DNA of 64,000 bases from Ascidiaceihabitans donghaensis (GCF_900302465.1 NZ_OMOR01000001.1:2356001-2420000); one strand, 5' to 3'. Positions 1 to 9,272 are shown, counted from the first letter of the stretch. Notes: generated by a model from the sequence alone, not told the origin. Translations and numbers: made by a program.

Positions 1-466
1 CGCCACAGGCCTGCGCTTCGACGTCGACGCCAATAGCACGGAACGCGAGCTCACGCTGAAATGCGCGGCTGGCCACTGTCGCAGGGGTCGCAAACAACGC
101 CACGTGTTTTACCTCGACCTCACGGGGCGGAGAATTGTCACCCCACTGCCTTTCAGTCAGCGCCTCGATCAAGGGGACAAACACACCCAAGACACGCTTG
201 CCTTCCGGTATCCAGCCTTCTTGCATCCGACGCAAAGCGGCAGCAGAGGCTGTGTTGCAGGCCAAAATCACCAAATCGCAACCGGCATCGAACAGGCGTT
301 GCACGGCTTTACAGGTCAAGTCGTAGATGTCATCGGCTGTGCGCACGCCGTAAGGCGCATTGGCGCTGTCAGCAAGATACACGAATTCGACATCCGGCAA
401 ACGCTTTTGCACGGCCTCCAGAACGGTCAAGCCGCCTAAACCACTGTCAAAAATACCAACCGCCAT
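1..466 (-). CDS. murI: Glutamate racemase, 5' part (runs off window edge)
   Basis: MurI interconverts L- and D-glutamate in the cytoplasm and supplies D-Glu for peptidoglycan. I translated the reverse strand by hand from an ATG at 466. The product starts [15 protein letters not shown], the family's N-terminal signature, and carries the first catalytic cysteine in an ACNTAS motif near residue 70. About 155 residues are visible, out of roughly 270 usual for the family; the second catalytic Cys lies outside the window. The start is 18 bases after the stop of the acyltransferase gene with a GGGGTGG stretch just upstream, so the two are probably co-transcribed. Nothing looks broken; the truncation is only the window boundary. 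Confidence 0.93.
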   Translation of the reverse strand, partial: MAVGIFDSGLGGLTVLEAVQKRLPDVEFVYLADSANAPYGVRTADDIYDLTCKAVQRLFDAGCDLVILACNTASAAALRRMQEGWIPEGKRVLGVFVPLIEALTERQWGDNSPPREVEVKHVALFATPATVASRAFQRELAFRAIGVDVEAQACG

Positions 467-484
467 CAGGCCACCCCAACTTTG

Positions 485-1408
485 CTATCGAAGTTTGGTT
501 TCAAACTCGTACCCAAGATCAAAGCTTTGATTTGGGCTTGGAGACAGCTCATACGTGGCTTTGCGCAGGAAATCCATCATCTGTTTGCTGTCGCCACGAA
601 AGCTGTTCAAGACGTCGCGGCCAATCGGATTGCCGATGGCCACGCGCACAGGTGTATCGACGCGTGTTTTGAATTCTTTGATAAGCAATCCAAGGCGCAG
701 GGTGCTGTGCAAATGGCTGGCGATCTGAAACATCCGGCTGGTGTGCCCGTCAAAATATACGGGTACTACTATGGCATCAGACTGTGCGATCAGCCTGGCC
801 GTAAAATGACGCCAACCGGGATCCAAAGGCTGGCCAAAAGGCCGCTCTGCCGTGCTTACCGTGCCACCGGGAAACACACCCAGTGCACCGCCGTTGCGCA
901 AATAAGACAGGGCATCTTTACGGGTTTGAAGATTAAGCAACGCCGCGTCTTTGGATGCGTCAAAAGAGATCGGCAAAACAATCCTGTTCAATGCGTCCGC
1001 TTTACAAAACACCGAATTGGCCAGTATTCGAAAATCTCCACGCGCTTGGGACAACATATGTCCCATCATCAGCCCGTCCAGAATACCATAAGGGTGATTG
1101 GCAATCAAAATAACTGGACCGTTGCGCGGAATGTTGGACAATGCCCCCTCGAAGATGTCCAGTCCAAGGCCATATCGATCCACCATAACGGACCAAAAGT
1201 CGCGGCCCGCAGCCACTTCTGCCTCATAGCCTTGCGCACGTTTTATGAGACCCAAACGTCCAGTGGAATTCTCAATCACGCGTATCACCGCACGTCCTGC
1301 TGTGGAGGATGCGGAATGGGCGTAGGTGATATCGCGTGTGACATCACGGCGTGAAAGCTTTTGTGACGGCACGTATGACGGGGCCATGGCTTTGGTTCCC
1401 AGCGGCAT
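485..1408 (-). CDS. Lysophospholipid acyltransferase family protein
   Basis: A 307-residue PlsC-type (LPLAT) acyltransferase, expected to transfer an acyl group to a lysophospholipid or related acceptor at the inner membrane. Visible motifs are NHPYGILDG (residues 104-112), the His...Asp active-site block in the HX5D spacing seen in the hemolysin/OlsA-like branch rather than strict HX4D, and FPGGTVS (179-185), which replaces the usual FPEGTRS block. The acceptor cannot be told from sequence. The start at 1408 has a weak ribosome site; an in-frame ATG at 1387, preceded by GGGAACC, is an alternative that removes seven residues. The gene lies directly upstream of murI. Confidence 0.85.
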   Translation of the reverse strand: MPLGTKAMAPSYVPSQKLSRRDVTRDITYAHSASSTAGRAVIRVIENSTGRLGLIKRAQGYEAEVAAGRDFWSVMVDRYGLGLDIFEGALSNIPRNGPVILIANHPYGILDGLMMGHMLSQARGDFRILANSVFCKADALNRIVLPISFDASKDAALLNLQTRKDALSYLRNGGALGVFPGGTVSTAERPFGQPLDPGWRHFTARLIAQSDAIVVPVYFDGHTSRMFQIASHLHSTLRLGLLIKEFKTRVDTPVRVAIGNPIGRDVLNSFRGDSKQMMDFLRKATYELSPSPNQSFDLGYEFETKLR

Positions 1409-1478
1409 GTTTGATCTGTCAGTGTTTTAGACGCTGCGCTTCATTGTGCACAGACCTTATGACACAGATGTGACATCT

Positions 1479-4400
1479 CTATTCCGCCGCGCGCGCCATA
1501 GGTGCCCCACCTGATTTAATGGCACTTAGCAATTCTTCACGCCGCTTTGCCGCCTTGGCCTCATTTTGGGCCTTCACAGAACCAAAGCCCCTTATTTGCA
1601 AAGGCAGCTCCGCCAACGCCACAATCGCGTCTTTGGTGTCCGCCGTCAGCAGCGGCAAAACAGCTTTCATGTCGGCCTCAAATTGCTTGATCAGGGCACG
1701 TTCCATTTTTCGTTCCGCTGTGTAGCCAAACACATCCAAAGGCGTGCCACGCAAGCGTTTGAACTTGGTTAACATGCGCAGTGGCGTTTCCAACCATTGC
1801 CCAAATTCACGCTTCATCGGGCGCCCTTCGGGTCCCATCTTCGACAACATGGGCGGGGCCAGATTGAAGGTCATTTTGAAGTCGCCATCAAACTCTGCAC
1901 GCGCCTTTTCACGAGAGGTCAAAAGCAGGCGCGCTACTTCGTACTCATCCTTATAAGACAAAAGCTTATGATAGCCTTTTAATGCAGCTTTTTTAACGTC
2001 GCTGTCTGCAATAGCATCGACCAGCTTACGGTACCTCTTCGCCAGTCCGCGGCCTTGATAAGCCACCAATTGAGCGGCACGAACCTGCAGTTCTTCCTCT
2101 GTTGATTTCGGCAATGCAACCACATTGGGCGTTAAGATCGCTTGCGCATCTTGCGGATGCAAAACAGCCCAGCGCCCGATCTCAAAAGCACGCAGATTGC
2201 GGTCAACCGCAGCACCGTTCAACGTGACGGCTTGCACAATTGCGGCATGGGTCAAAGGCAACAATCCACGCTGCCATGCTGCCCCGAAAATCATCATATT
2301 GGAAAAAATGCTATCCCCCAGAACGGCCTTTGCCAGATCAGAGGCATCAAACAGGTCCACACGGTTCTGCATGCGTGCTTCAAGGGCAAGGCTTAGGCGG
2401 TCCGATGGCAGCGAAAATTCGGTGTCTCGTGTGAAGTCACCTGTGATAATTTCGTGGCTGTTCACCACAGCGCCTGTGCGACCGGACTTGGTCAGACCAA
2501 GCGTTTTAGCCCCGGCCGACACAACCAAGTCCCCACCGATCAACGCGTCGGCTTCGCCAGTGGCGACACGGATGGCCGAAATATCATGCGGATCATTCGC
2601 AAGGCGACAATGGATATGCACCGCACCACCTTTTTGCGCCAATCCTGCCATTTCCATCATGCCGGCGCCTTTGCCATCGATATGAGCAGCTTGCGCCATC
2701 ACAGCACCGATGGTCACGACACCTGTACCGCCAACCCCTGTGATCACCACATTCCACGTGCCGTCAATTTCGGGAATCGTGGGGGCTGGCAGGTCGGGCA
2801 ATTCCAAATCTGTTGTGGCTTCTTTGCGCACAACTGCGCCTTCCAAGCTGACAAACGACGGGCAAAAACCTTTAACGCAAGAAAAGTCCTTGTTGCACGA
2901 TGATTGATCGATCGCGCGTTTGCGGCCCAGTTCGGTTTCCTTTGGCACGATAGACACGCAGTTAGACTGAACGCCGCAATCACCACAGCCTTCACACACA
3001 TCCGAATTGATGAACATGCGCTTGTCCGGGTCGGGAAAGGTGCCGCGTTTGCGGCGACGACGTTTTTCAGCAGCACAGGTCTGGATGTAAACGATAGCAG
3101 ACACGCCCGTTAACTTTGCAAACTGCTCTTGTACAGTTTGCAAATACGCGCGTTCTTTGATTTCAATCCCTTGCGGGAAGTTTGCAAAGTTCACGTCTTC
3201 TTTATCATCGTAGACCACGGCAAGGTTTTGCACACCCATCGCCCGCAATTCAGATGCGATACGCTCGGGACTTAAATCGCCGTCGTTGTCTTGGCCCCCT
3301 GTCATGGCGACCGCATCATTGAACAAAATCTTATACGTAATGTTGGTGCCAGCCGCCAAAGCCGCACGGATCGCTTGCACGCCCGAGTGATTGTAGGTTC
3401 CGTCGCCAAGGTTTTGAAACACATGTGGCGTTTTTGAAAATGGCGCTTCACCAATCCAGTTCGCGCCTTCTGCCCCCATATGGGTAAATCCAAGCGTTTC
3501 GCGGTCCATCCACTGTGCCATGAAATGGCACCCGATGCCTGCGTAGGCCCGACTGCCCTCTGGCACCTTCGTCGAAGAGTTGTGCGGACATCCCGAACAG
3601 AAGTACGGCAGGCGCGCGGCGATTTCTTCTGCGTTGTCGGACCTGCGGGCCTCATCCAACATGGCCAATCCGCCGGTGATGCCGTCAGTATTGCGACCTT
3701 CATCAACCAGAACTTGCCCGAGTTTTTCGGCAATTTCGATCGGGTCCAGCGCCCATTTGGCGCTAAAAAAGGTCTCGCCTTCGCGGGTTCCGCCATACAC
3801 ACGGCGGCCCTGTCGATTGTCGAACAATGCCTCTTTGATTTGCACCTCGATCAATTTGCGCTTCTCTTCAACGACGATAATCAGATCCAGACCGTCAGCC
3901 CAATCGTTGAAGGTCTTCATATCCAAAGGCCACGTTTGCCCCACTTTGTAGGTGGTTATGCCTAAACGCTCTGCCTCTGCGGCGTCGATGTTCAGCAAGG
4001 ACAACGCATGAACAAGATCAAGCCAGTTTTTACCCGCCGCCACCAAACCTATTTTGGCGCCGGGCTTGCCCCAAACGCGTTTGTCCATTTTGTTAGCAGC
4101 AGCAAAGGCTTCAGCGGCGTGGCGCTTGTAATCGATCAGTCGCGCTTCTTGTTCGATACGGTCATCGACAAGGCGTATATTCAAACCACCGTTCGGCATT
4201 TCAAAGTCCGGCGTCACAAAAGACAACCTGTGTGGATCGCCATCCACCACAGACGTCACTTCGACTGTGTCCTTCATGGTCTTTAGCCCAACCCAAACAC
4301 CGGCAAACCGAGACAAGGCATAGCCATACAAACCATAATCGAGAATTTCCTGCACACCCGCGGGCGACACCACCGGCATATAGGCGTCGACCATAGCAAA

Positions 4401-4880
4401 TTCGGATTGGTGCAACACGGTCGACGATTCACCGGTGTGGTCGTCCCCCATCGCCATCAACACACCGCCCTGCGCGGACGAGCCAGCCATATTGGCATGG
4501 CGCATCACGTCGCCGGACCGGTCCACTCCGGGGCCTTTCCCGTACCACAAGCCAAACACGCCGTCGTATTTACCCTCACCACGCAGTTCTGCCTGCTGCG
4601 CCCCCCAGTGCGCCGTGGCCGCGAGGTCTTCGTTTAAACCGGACTGAAAGGTAATATCTGCGGCTGACAAAGGCTTTAGGGCGCGCTCCATCTGCATGTC
4701 GACCGCCCCCAACGGAGATCCACGATAGCCTGTCACAAGCCCTGCGGTGTTTAACCCAGCCGCCTCATCGCGTGCCTTTTGCATCAACATCAAACGCACC
4801 AGCGCTTGCGTCCCGTTCAACAGAACCGGGCTTTTTTCCAAATCATAGCGATCATGAAGCGAAATCTTTTGCGTGGTCAT
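1479..4880 (-). CDS. Indolepyruvate ferredoxin oxidoreductase family protein (fused alpha-gamma)
   Basis: A single 1133-residue chain joining what archaea make as two subunits (IorA and IorB). The family oxidatively decarboxylates aryl- or branched 2-oxoacids to acyl-CoA, using TPP and passing electrons to ferredoxin or a similar carrier. The N-terminal pyruvate-oxidoreductase domain starts near residue 20. A CSGCPHNSS motif lies at 428-436 and the TPP/Mg motif LGDGTYNHSG at 491-500. An iron-sulfur region follows, with CEGCGDCGVQSNC at 629-641 and further cysteines at 662, 668 and 673. The gamma domain opens with GVGGTGV at 715-721. The gene is divergent from a LysR gene with a palindrome between them, so regulation by that protein is likely. 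The exact substrate is not determinable. Confidence 0.92.
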   Translation of the reverse strand: MTTQKISLHDRYDLEKSPVLLNGTQALVRLMLMQKARDEAAGLNTAGLVTGYRGSPLGAVDMQMERALKPLSAADITFQSGLNEDLAATAHWGAQQAELRGEGKYDGVFGLWYGKGPGVDRSGDVMRHANMAGSSAQGGVLMAMGDDHTGESSTVLHQSEFAMVDAYMPVVSPAGVQEILDYGLYGYALSRFAGVWVGLKTMKDTVEVTSVVDGDPHRLSFVTPDFEMPNGGLNIRLVDDRIEQEARLIDYKRHAAEAFAAANKMDKRVWGKPGAKIGLVAAGKNWLDLVHALSLLNIDAAEAERLGITTYKVGQTWPLDMKTFNDWADGLDLIIVVEEKRKLIEVQIKEALFDNRQGRRVYGGTREGETFFSAKWALDPIEIAEKLGQVLVDEGRNTDGITGGLAMLDEARRSDNAEEIAARLPYFCSGCPHNSSTKVPEGSRAYAGIGCHFMAQWMDRETLGFTHMGAEGANWIGEAPFSKTPHVFQNLGDGTYNHSGVQAIRAALAAGTNITYKILFNDAVAMTGGQDNDGDLSPERIASELRAMGVQNLAVVYDDKEDVNFANFPQGIEIKERAYLQTVQEQFAKLTGVSAIVYIQTCAAEKRRRRKRGTFPDPDKRMFINSDVCEGCGDCGVQSNCVSIVPKETELGRKRAIDQSSCNKDFSCVKGFCPSFVSLEGAVVRKEATTDLELPDLPAPTIPEIDGTWNVVITGVGGTGVVTIGAVMAQAAHIDGKGAGMMEMAGLAQKGGAVHIHCRLANDPHDISAIRVATGEADALIGGDLVVSAGAKTLGLTKSGRTGAVVNSHEIITGDFTRDTEFSLPSDRLSLALEARMQNRVDLFDASDLAKAVLGDSIFSNMMIFGAAWQRGLLPLTHAAIVQAVTLNGAAVDRNLRAFEIGRWAVLHPQDAQAILTPNVVALPKSTEEELQVRAAQLVAYQGRGLAKRYRKLVDAIADSDVKKAALKGYHKLLSYKDEYEVARLLLTSREKARAEFDGDFKMTFNLAPPMLSKMGPEGRPMKREFGQWLETPLRMLTKFKRLRGTPLDVFGYTAERKMERALIKQFEADMKAVLPLLTADTKDAIVALAELPLQIRGFGSVKAQNEAKAAKRREELLSAIKSGGAPMARAAE

Positions 4881-4929
4881 CCCCGTGCCTCCCAGCTTGG
4901 ATCAGTCTTGCGTAATTTGACATCACATT

Positions 4930-4948
4930 AGGTCACAATTACTGACCT
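4930..4948. promoter_or_regulatory. Spaced palindrome, candidate operator between IOR and lysR genes
   Basis: AGGTCA-N7-TGACCT is a perfect 6-bp inverted repeat in the 168-base region between two divergent genes. On the minus strand a promoter-like TTGTCC-N18-TATACA lies just upstream of it, so the palindrome would fall near the transcription start of the oxidoreductase. LysR regulators commonly bind interrupted dyads in such divergent regions. Binding by the neighbouring LysR protein is inferred. Confidence 0.5.
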
Positions 4949-5048
4949 GTATAGTATTTTTTTGCCCATTAGGACAAAAGCTGACCAACCCCATGTGTCA
5001 TTTGCGTCATTTCACGGTATGACATAGCCAAACTGGAAAGAGTGTAAG

Positions 5049-5954
5049 ATGGACTGGGATAAGTTAAGAGTTTTTCATGCGGTGGCTGATGCTGGCAGTT
5101 TGACACATGCAGGTGACAAACTGCACCTTTCGCAATCCGCGGTCAGCCGTCAGGTCCGCGCCCTTGAAGAATCACTGAACGCAACGCTTTTCCACCGTCA
5201 TGCACGCGGCTTGATTCTGACCGAACAAGGTGAGCTGTTGTTTGACGCCACAAACGCCATGACCAAACGGCTTGATGCCGCCAGTGCCCGCATTCGCGAC
5301 AGTGAAGAAGAAGTGTTCGGGGACCTGCGCGTCACCACAACCATTGGCTTTGGCACGCTGTGGTTGGCCCCGCGCCTGCCGAAGCTTTACGAACAGTACC
5401 CAGACCTCAGCGTTGATCTGATGCTGGAAGAACGTGTTTTGGACTTGCCAATGCGCGAAGCTGACGTGGCCATTCGCATGAAAGAACCCAGTCAGGCCGA
5501 TTTGATCCGGAAGCGGTTGATGAGTGTGCGCATGCAAGCCTTCGCCTCGCCTGGGTATCTTGATGCAAATGCGGCACTAAACACACCTGAGGATTTGCAA
5601 AATCACCGGCTGATCTGCCAAAACGTAAACGCCACACAGGTTGGCGCAAGTGCGACGCTTGTGCAAAGCTTGATGACCCATGACGTGAAATCGCTGTTGA
5701 CCGTGAACAACTACTTCGGAGTTTTACAAGGCGTTTTACATGATCTGGGGGTCGGCATTTTACCGGACTATGTGACACAGGATTTTCCTGACCTTGTGCG
5801 GGTTTTACCCGAAGTCGAGTCGGCCGAAGTGCCTGTATTTTTGGCGTACCCAGAAGAATTACGTCAGTCCAAGCGTATTTCTGCCTTCCGCGACTTTGTG
5901 CAGGAAGAGATCATTTCGTACCGTAAGCAGTTGAGAGACCAGCAAAAAACCTGA
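5049..5954 (+). CDS. LysR-family transcriptional regulator
   Basis: A 301-residue regulator. Residues 1-60 form the winged helix-turn-helix, with the family pattern LRVFHAVADAGSLTHAG followed by LHLSQSAVSRQVRALEE. The rest is a periplasmic-binding-protein-like effector domain (about 90-295). It is transcribed away from the oxidoreductase gene, the classic arrangement for a LysR protein controlling its divergent neighbour and itself. The ATG is preceded by GGAAAGAG at suitable spacing. The effector is unknown; a 2-oxoacid or aromatic amino-acid catabolite would fit the neighbour but is inference. Confidence 0.9.
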   Translation: MDWDKLRVFHAVADAGSLTHAGDKLHLSQSAVSRQVRALEESLNATLFHRHARGLILTEQGELLFDATNAMTKRLDAASARIRDSEEEVFGDLRVTTTIGFGTLWLAPRLPKLYEQYPDLSVDLMLEERVLDLPMREADVAIRMKEPSQADLIRKRLMSVRMQAFASPGYLDANAALNTPEDLQNHRLICQNVNATQVGASATLVQSLMTHDVKSLLTVNNYFGVLQGVLHDLGVGILPDYVTQDFPDLVRVLPEVESAEVPVFLAYPEELRQSKRISAFRDFVQEEIISYRKQLRDQQKT

Positions 5955-6040
5955 GATATGCAAAAAATGCATAGCGGGTTTGACCACCCTGCGGCACAAT
6001 GCGCCTTGATCGTAGGCACTGTGATTACTAATTCAACTCA

Positions 6041-6121
6041 TGAAGACGATGAGCGCTTCCCAGCGCCTCATCTTCAACCTCCCTGTTGGACTGGGCCGAG
6101 CTTGTCTCGGCCCTTTTTTTT
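6041..6121 (+). ncRNA. Candidate small RNA, about 80 nt, three stem-loops
   Basis: The 257-base gap after the LysR gene has no ORF but shows ordered structure. A promoter-like TTGATC (6006-6011), a 17-base spacer and TAATTC (6029-6034) would start transcription near 6041. Hairpin 1 (6042-6075) pairs GAAGA with TCTTC, TGAG with CTCA and CGC with GCG, with two small bulges. Hairpin 2 (6075-6088) has a CAAC/GTTG stem and a CTCCCT loop, complementary to a ribosome-binding site. Hairpin 3 is a strong intrinsic terminator. Loops with CCUCC-type sequence are known in several alphaproteobacterial small RNAs. It could instead be a structured 3' UTR of the LysR mRNA. Confidence 0.42.
6093..6121 (+). 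terminator. Rho-independent terminator
   Basis: GGGCCGAG (6093-6100) pairs perfectly with CTCGGCCC (6106-6113) across a five-base loop and runs into eight T residues. It ends the LysR transcript and/or the small RNA candidate and isolates the downstream mscS-family gene. Confidence 0.9.
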
Positions 6122-6211
6122 CGCTTAAGGCGAACGCTAGAACAATGAATCCTCTTGTTTCAGCGACGGATTTGAAGTCACCCTTCGTTTAAGGCCTAGG
6201 GGGACAATATA

Positions 6212-8488
6212 ATGTTAAGATTCATCCAGATTGCTGCGCTTTTGATGTGTGTGTGCATCGCGCCGACGTTTGCGCAGGCACAAATGGGCTTACCAAACGG
6301 CACGTCTTCTGTCCCGGACACGCAAGTAACATTACCCGACGATCTTACTGTTGAAACAGCCAACGCGTTGATTTCCAGGCTATCGGATGCCGAAGTGCGC
6401 GCCATTTTGCTGGATCAGCTCGAAGCGAAAGCTGTCCAAAAACCTGAGGACGACAACAACGTATCGGATTTTTTCTACCACGCCACAGCCGGTGCTTTTA
6501 CTTCGATCACAGTGGCAGTCGAACGCCTGCCGCTTCTTTTCACTCAGCAAGCAAAGGCATTTTCGACCTTTTACAATGACCGTCTACGCGGCTTTGGCGG
6601 ATTGCTGAAATTGTTGGGGTACATGGCGTTGGTGTACGGGTCCGGTATCATTGCTGAATTGTTTTTCCGCAGGTTGACGCGGAACTGGCGTATTTTGCCC
6701 CCAGCAGACCCCGACAACATGCAACTGCGCGAGACAATTCAGTTGCTGGTGCAGCGGCTGACAACACAGGTCGTGGCAGTCCTGATCTTTGTGGGCGTGT
6801 CACGTGCCGTTGGCCTCGCGATTTTGCCCGAAGATATTTTGCCGATCGTGGCGATTGTCGGGCTCTATCTGATCGGGTTCCCCCGTTTCATGCTCTCCAT
6901 TGGCTTTTTCTTGTTTGCCCCAATGAACCCCGAATACAGACTGCTGAATGTCGATACAAAATCGGCGCGCTCCGCGTGTTTTCACCAGTTCTGGATCGCA
7001 TTCCTGCTTGGGTTCTCAGGTGCAATTATCGCATTTAACGAATTGCACGGCGTGCCGATGGGGGAAATGCGACTTGGGTTCTGGTTGAACCTGTCGCTTC
7101 ACATATATCTGATTGTTGTCCTTTGGCGCTACCGCGACAGCATGCAGTCCATGATGCGCGGATTTGATCCCGACGTCAGTGTGATGGAAAACCGGATCGC
7201 ACGGGCCTATCCCTATTTCGCTATCTTTGTAGTGTTTGCTGTATGGTGGGTTATCAATATCGTTGTCAGCTACGAAAATTTCGCATTGCTGCGGTCGCAA
7301 CCACACTACAAAACGATGATGTTGCTGATGTTTGCACCTGCAATGGACACGATGATCCGTGGACTTGTCCGCCATTTCGCGCCCCCCATGACTGGCGAAG
7401 GGGCTGTGGCAGAACGCGCCCATGCCTCGGCCAAAAGGTCTTATGTGCGCATCGGACGTGTTGTCGTTTTTGGATTGGTGATCATCTCTATTGCTGGTTT
7501 CTGGGGCATGAGCCCGGAAAACGTGGCCTCAGCAGGCGTTGGACCACAACTGGCCGCCAAACTGATGGAATTCCTGATCATCATGTCGATCGGGTATCTG
7601 ATCTACGAGGTCGTCTCACTTTACATCAATCGCAAACTGGCCGCGGAACAGACTGCATCGGGCTTCGATCCTGAAAGCCAAGAGATCGGCGGAGATGGCG
7701 GCGGTGCGGGTGGATCAAGGTTGTCCACAGTGCTTCCCCTGATTTTGGCGGTATGTCAGGCCACAATCGTGGTGGTATTTTTACTGCTTGGCCTGTCCAA
7801 CGTCGGCGTTGATACAACACCGTTACTGGCAGGGGCCGGGATTGTGGGCTTGGCGATCGGGTTTGGGGCACAAAAGCTGGTGACAGACGTCGTATCCGGT
7901 ATTTTCTTTCTGGTCGACGATGCGTTTCGAACCGGAGAATATGTCGAGGTCGAGGGCACAATGGGCACGGTCGAGAAAATCTCGATCCGGTCCATGCAAC
8001 TGCGCCACCACAAGGGGCCGGTGCACACGATCCCCTACGGTGAAATTCCCAAGATCACCAACTTCAGCCGCGATTGGGTGATCATGAAACTGCGCTTCAC
8101 TGTGCCCTTCGACAGCGACCCCAACAAAGTGAAAAAAATCTTCAAAAAAATCGGTCAGGATTTACTTGCCGTGGAAGAATTCAAAGATGATTTTCTTGCC
8201 CCCTTCAAATCGCAAGGCGTCTTGGAAATTGATGATGTCGGCATGGTGATCCGGGGCAAATTCATGTGCAAACCCGGCACACAATTCATGATCCGAAAAG
8301 AGATCTTCAACCGTGTGAACGCGGCATTCGCGTCCAACGGGATCGAATTTGCACGCCGCGAAGTACGCGTTGCACTGCCATCCATGGACAACGGCGATCT
8401 GACAGAGGAAGACAAAGCTGCAATTTCCGCGGCCGCCACTCAAGCTGCCCAAGATACCGCACCCGGCGGCGCAGGTGATCAACGGTAA
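6212..8488 (+). CDS. Large MscS-family mechanosensitive channel
   Basis: A 758-residue inner-membrane channel predicted to open under membrane tension and release osmolytes during hypo-osmotic shock. Residues 1-24 form a signal peptide ending AQA. A periplasmic stretch follows, then many hydrophobic segments from about residue 130 onward. The MscS core comes near 520-620: a glycine/alanine-rich pore helix (GAGIVGLAIGFGAQKLV), then the beta domain with FRTGEYVEVEG and GTVEKISIRSM. The C-terminal alpha/beta domain is followed by an alanine-rich tail. It is larger than MscS (about 290) and closer to the multi-helix MscM/YbdG-like types. An AGGGGGAC ribosome site precedes the ATG. It appears monocistronic. 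Confidence 0.92.
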   Translation: MLRFIQIAALLMCVCIAPTFAQAQMGLPNGTSSVPDTQVTLPDDLTVETANALISRLSDAEVRAILLDQLEAKAVQKPEDDNNVSDFFYHATAGAFTSITVAVERLPLLFTQQAKAFSTFYNDRLRGFGGLLKLLGYMALVYGSGIIAELFFRRLTRNWRILPPADPDNMQLRETIQLLVQRLTTQVVAVLIFVGVSRAVGLAILPEDILPIVAIVGLYLIGFPRFMLSIGFFLFAPMNPEYRLLNVDTKSARSACFHQFWIAFLLGFSGAIIAFNELHGVPMGEMRLGFWLNLSLHIYLIVVLWRYRDSMQSMMRGFDPDVSVMENRIARAYPYFAIFVVFAVWWVINIVVSYENFALLRSQPHYKTMMLLMFAPAMDTMIRGLVRHFAPPMTGEGAVAERAHASAKRSYVRIGRVVVFGLVIISIAGFWGMSPENVASAGVGPQLAAKLMEFLIIMSIGYLIYEVVSLYINRKLAAEQTASGFDPESQEIGGDGGGAGGSRLSTVLPLILAVCQATIVVVFLLLGLSNVGVDTTPLLAGAGIVGLAIGFGAQKLVTDVVSGIFFLVDDAFRTGEYVEVEGTMGTVEKISIRSMQLRHHKGPVHTIPYGEIPKITNFSRDWVIMKLRFTVPFDSDPNKVKKIFKKIGQDLLAVEEFKDDFLAPFKSQGVLEIDDVGMVIRGKFMCKPGTQFMIRKEIFNRVNAAFASNGIEFARREVRVALPSMDNGDLTEEDKAAISAAATQAAQDTAPGGAGDQR

Positions 8489-8546
8489 TTTTTTGGCTTA
8501 GAGTCAATTATTTATCCTATTAATTCACTCCAATGGGAAAGTTTTT

Positions 8547-8572
8547 GGAACGATTTCTGTGATCTTCACGTT
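8547..8572 (+). promoter_or_regulatory. EcfG-like promoter upstream of PRC-barrel gene
   Basis: GGAAC (8547-8551) and CGTT (8569-8572) are separated by exactly 17 bases. This matches the alphaproteobacterial general-stress sigma factor (EcfG) consensus GGAAC-N16/17-CGTT. It would give a leader of about 40 bases before the ATG at 8621, containing a small hairpin (GCGGCA/TGCCGC, 8586-8601). Whether this organism has EcfG is unknown. Confidence 0.45.
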
Positions 8573-8620
8573 GTTTCCCCAGACAGCGGCACACTTGCCG
8601 CAGAGCAAAAGGAGACAACC

Positions 8621-9115
8621 ATGAAACGCAACGTATTTCTGACCCTGACCGCAGCTTCCGCCATCGCCGCCACAGGCGCATTGGCAGGCTACAACGAATC
8701 TGAAACAGACAATGCCACCACAGTGGCGTCGACGCAGAAAGAATATGACACCAATTCGCCTGCAAACTCTACCGGTGACACAGCTTCCGACATACAATAC
8801 AGTGGTCTGGAGACGAAAAACATTATCGCGCTGGAAAACGCAAAGGGCGAGATGCTGAAAACAAATGAAGGCGAACAGATCGGTGTGATCGAAGAAATTG
8901 ACTACAACGCCCAAGGCAATCCGGAACTGGTGATTGACGTTTTCGACAAGTCCGTCGTTGGCGCCGACCGCATGGTCATGACGATCCAGCCCGACAACAT
9001 CGTATTGGCAGGGAACGCCATCGTGTTGGACACGACCTACAACGAGCTGTTGGCAAAAGTGAAAGCGTCTGGCGTGCAAGGCAGCGCGGACCGCGTGGAC
9101 GTCACAATCTTCTAA
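8621..9115 (+). CDS. Exported PRC-barrel-like protein
   Basis: A 164-residue secreted protein of unknown function. Residues 1-22 form a Sec signal peptide (basic start, alanine-rich core, ALA cleavage box). A low-complexity Thr/Ser/Asn linker runs to about residue 55. A compact domain follows whose pattern (GEQIGVIEEIDYNAQG, then a hydrophobic strand) resembles the PRC-barrel fold. The start is clear from AAAAGGAG just upstream. Monocistronic: it has its own promoter-like site and a very strong terminator. PRC-barrel proteins are often stress-induced in Alphaproteobacteria, which fits the EcfG-like promoter. The fold call is by eye and tentative. Confidence 0.72.
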   Translation: MKRNVFLTLTAASAIAATGALAGYNESETDNATTVASTQKEYDTNSPANSTGDTASDIQYSGLETKNIIALENAKGEMLKTNEGEQIGVIEEIDYNAQGNPELVIDVFDKSVVGADRMVMTIQPDNIVLAGNAIVLDTTYNELLAKVKASGVQGSADRVDVTIF

Positions 9116-9140
9116 GACCCCACAAATTATCGGCCATCCC

Positions 9141-9176
9141 ACCGGGTCGTGCGCACCGCCGCACGGCCCGGTTTTT
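9141..9176 (+). terminator. Strong rho-independent terminator
   Basis: CCGGGTCGTGCG (9142-9153) pairs over 12 bp (one G-T) with CGCACGGCCCGG (9160-9171). The loop is six bases and five T residues follow. It ends the exported PRC-barrel-like gene and separates it from purL. Confidence 0.93.
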
Positions 9177-9272
9177 CACAGGTTCGCCGTTGTCCACCCA
9201 CAGCCCCTTTCCCCCACGCGCAGGTGCATGTAAGAGACGGCAACGCATTGCCATTCGGGGGACATCAGGCAC

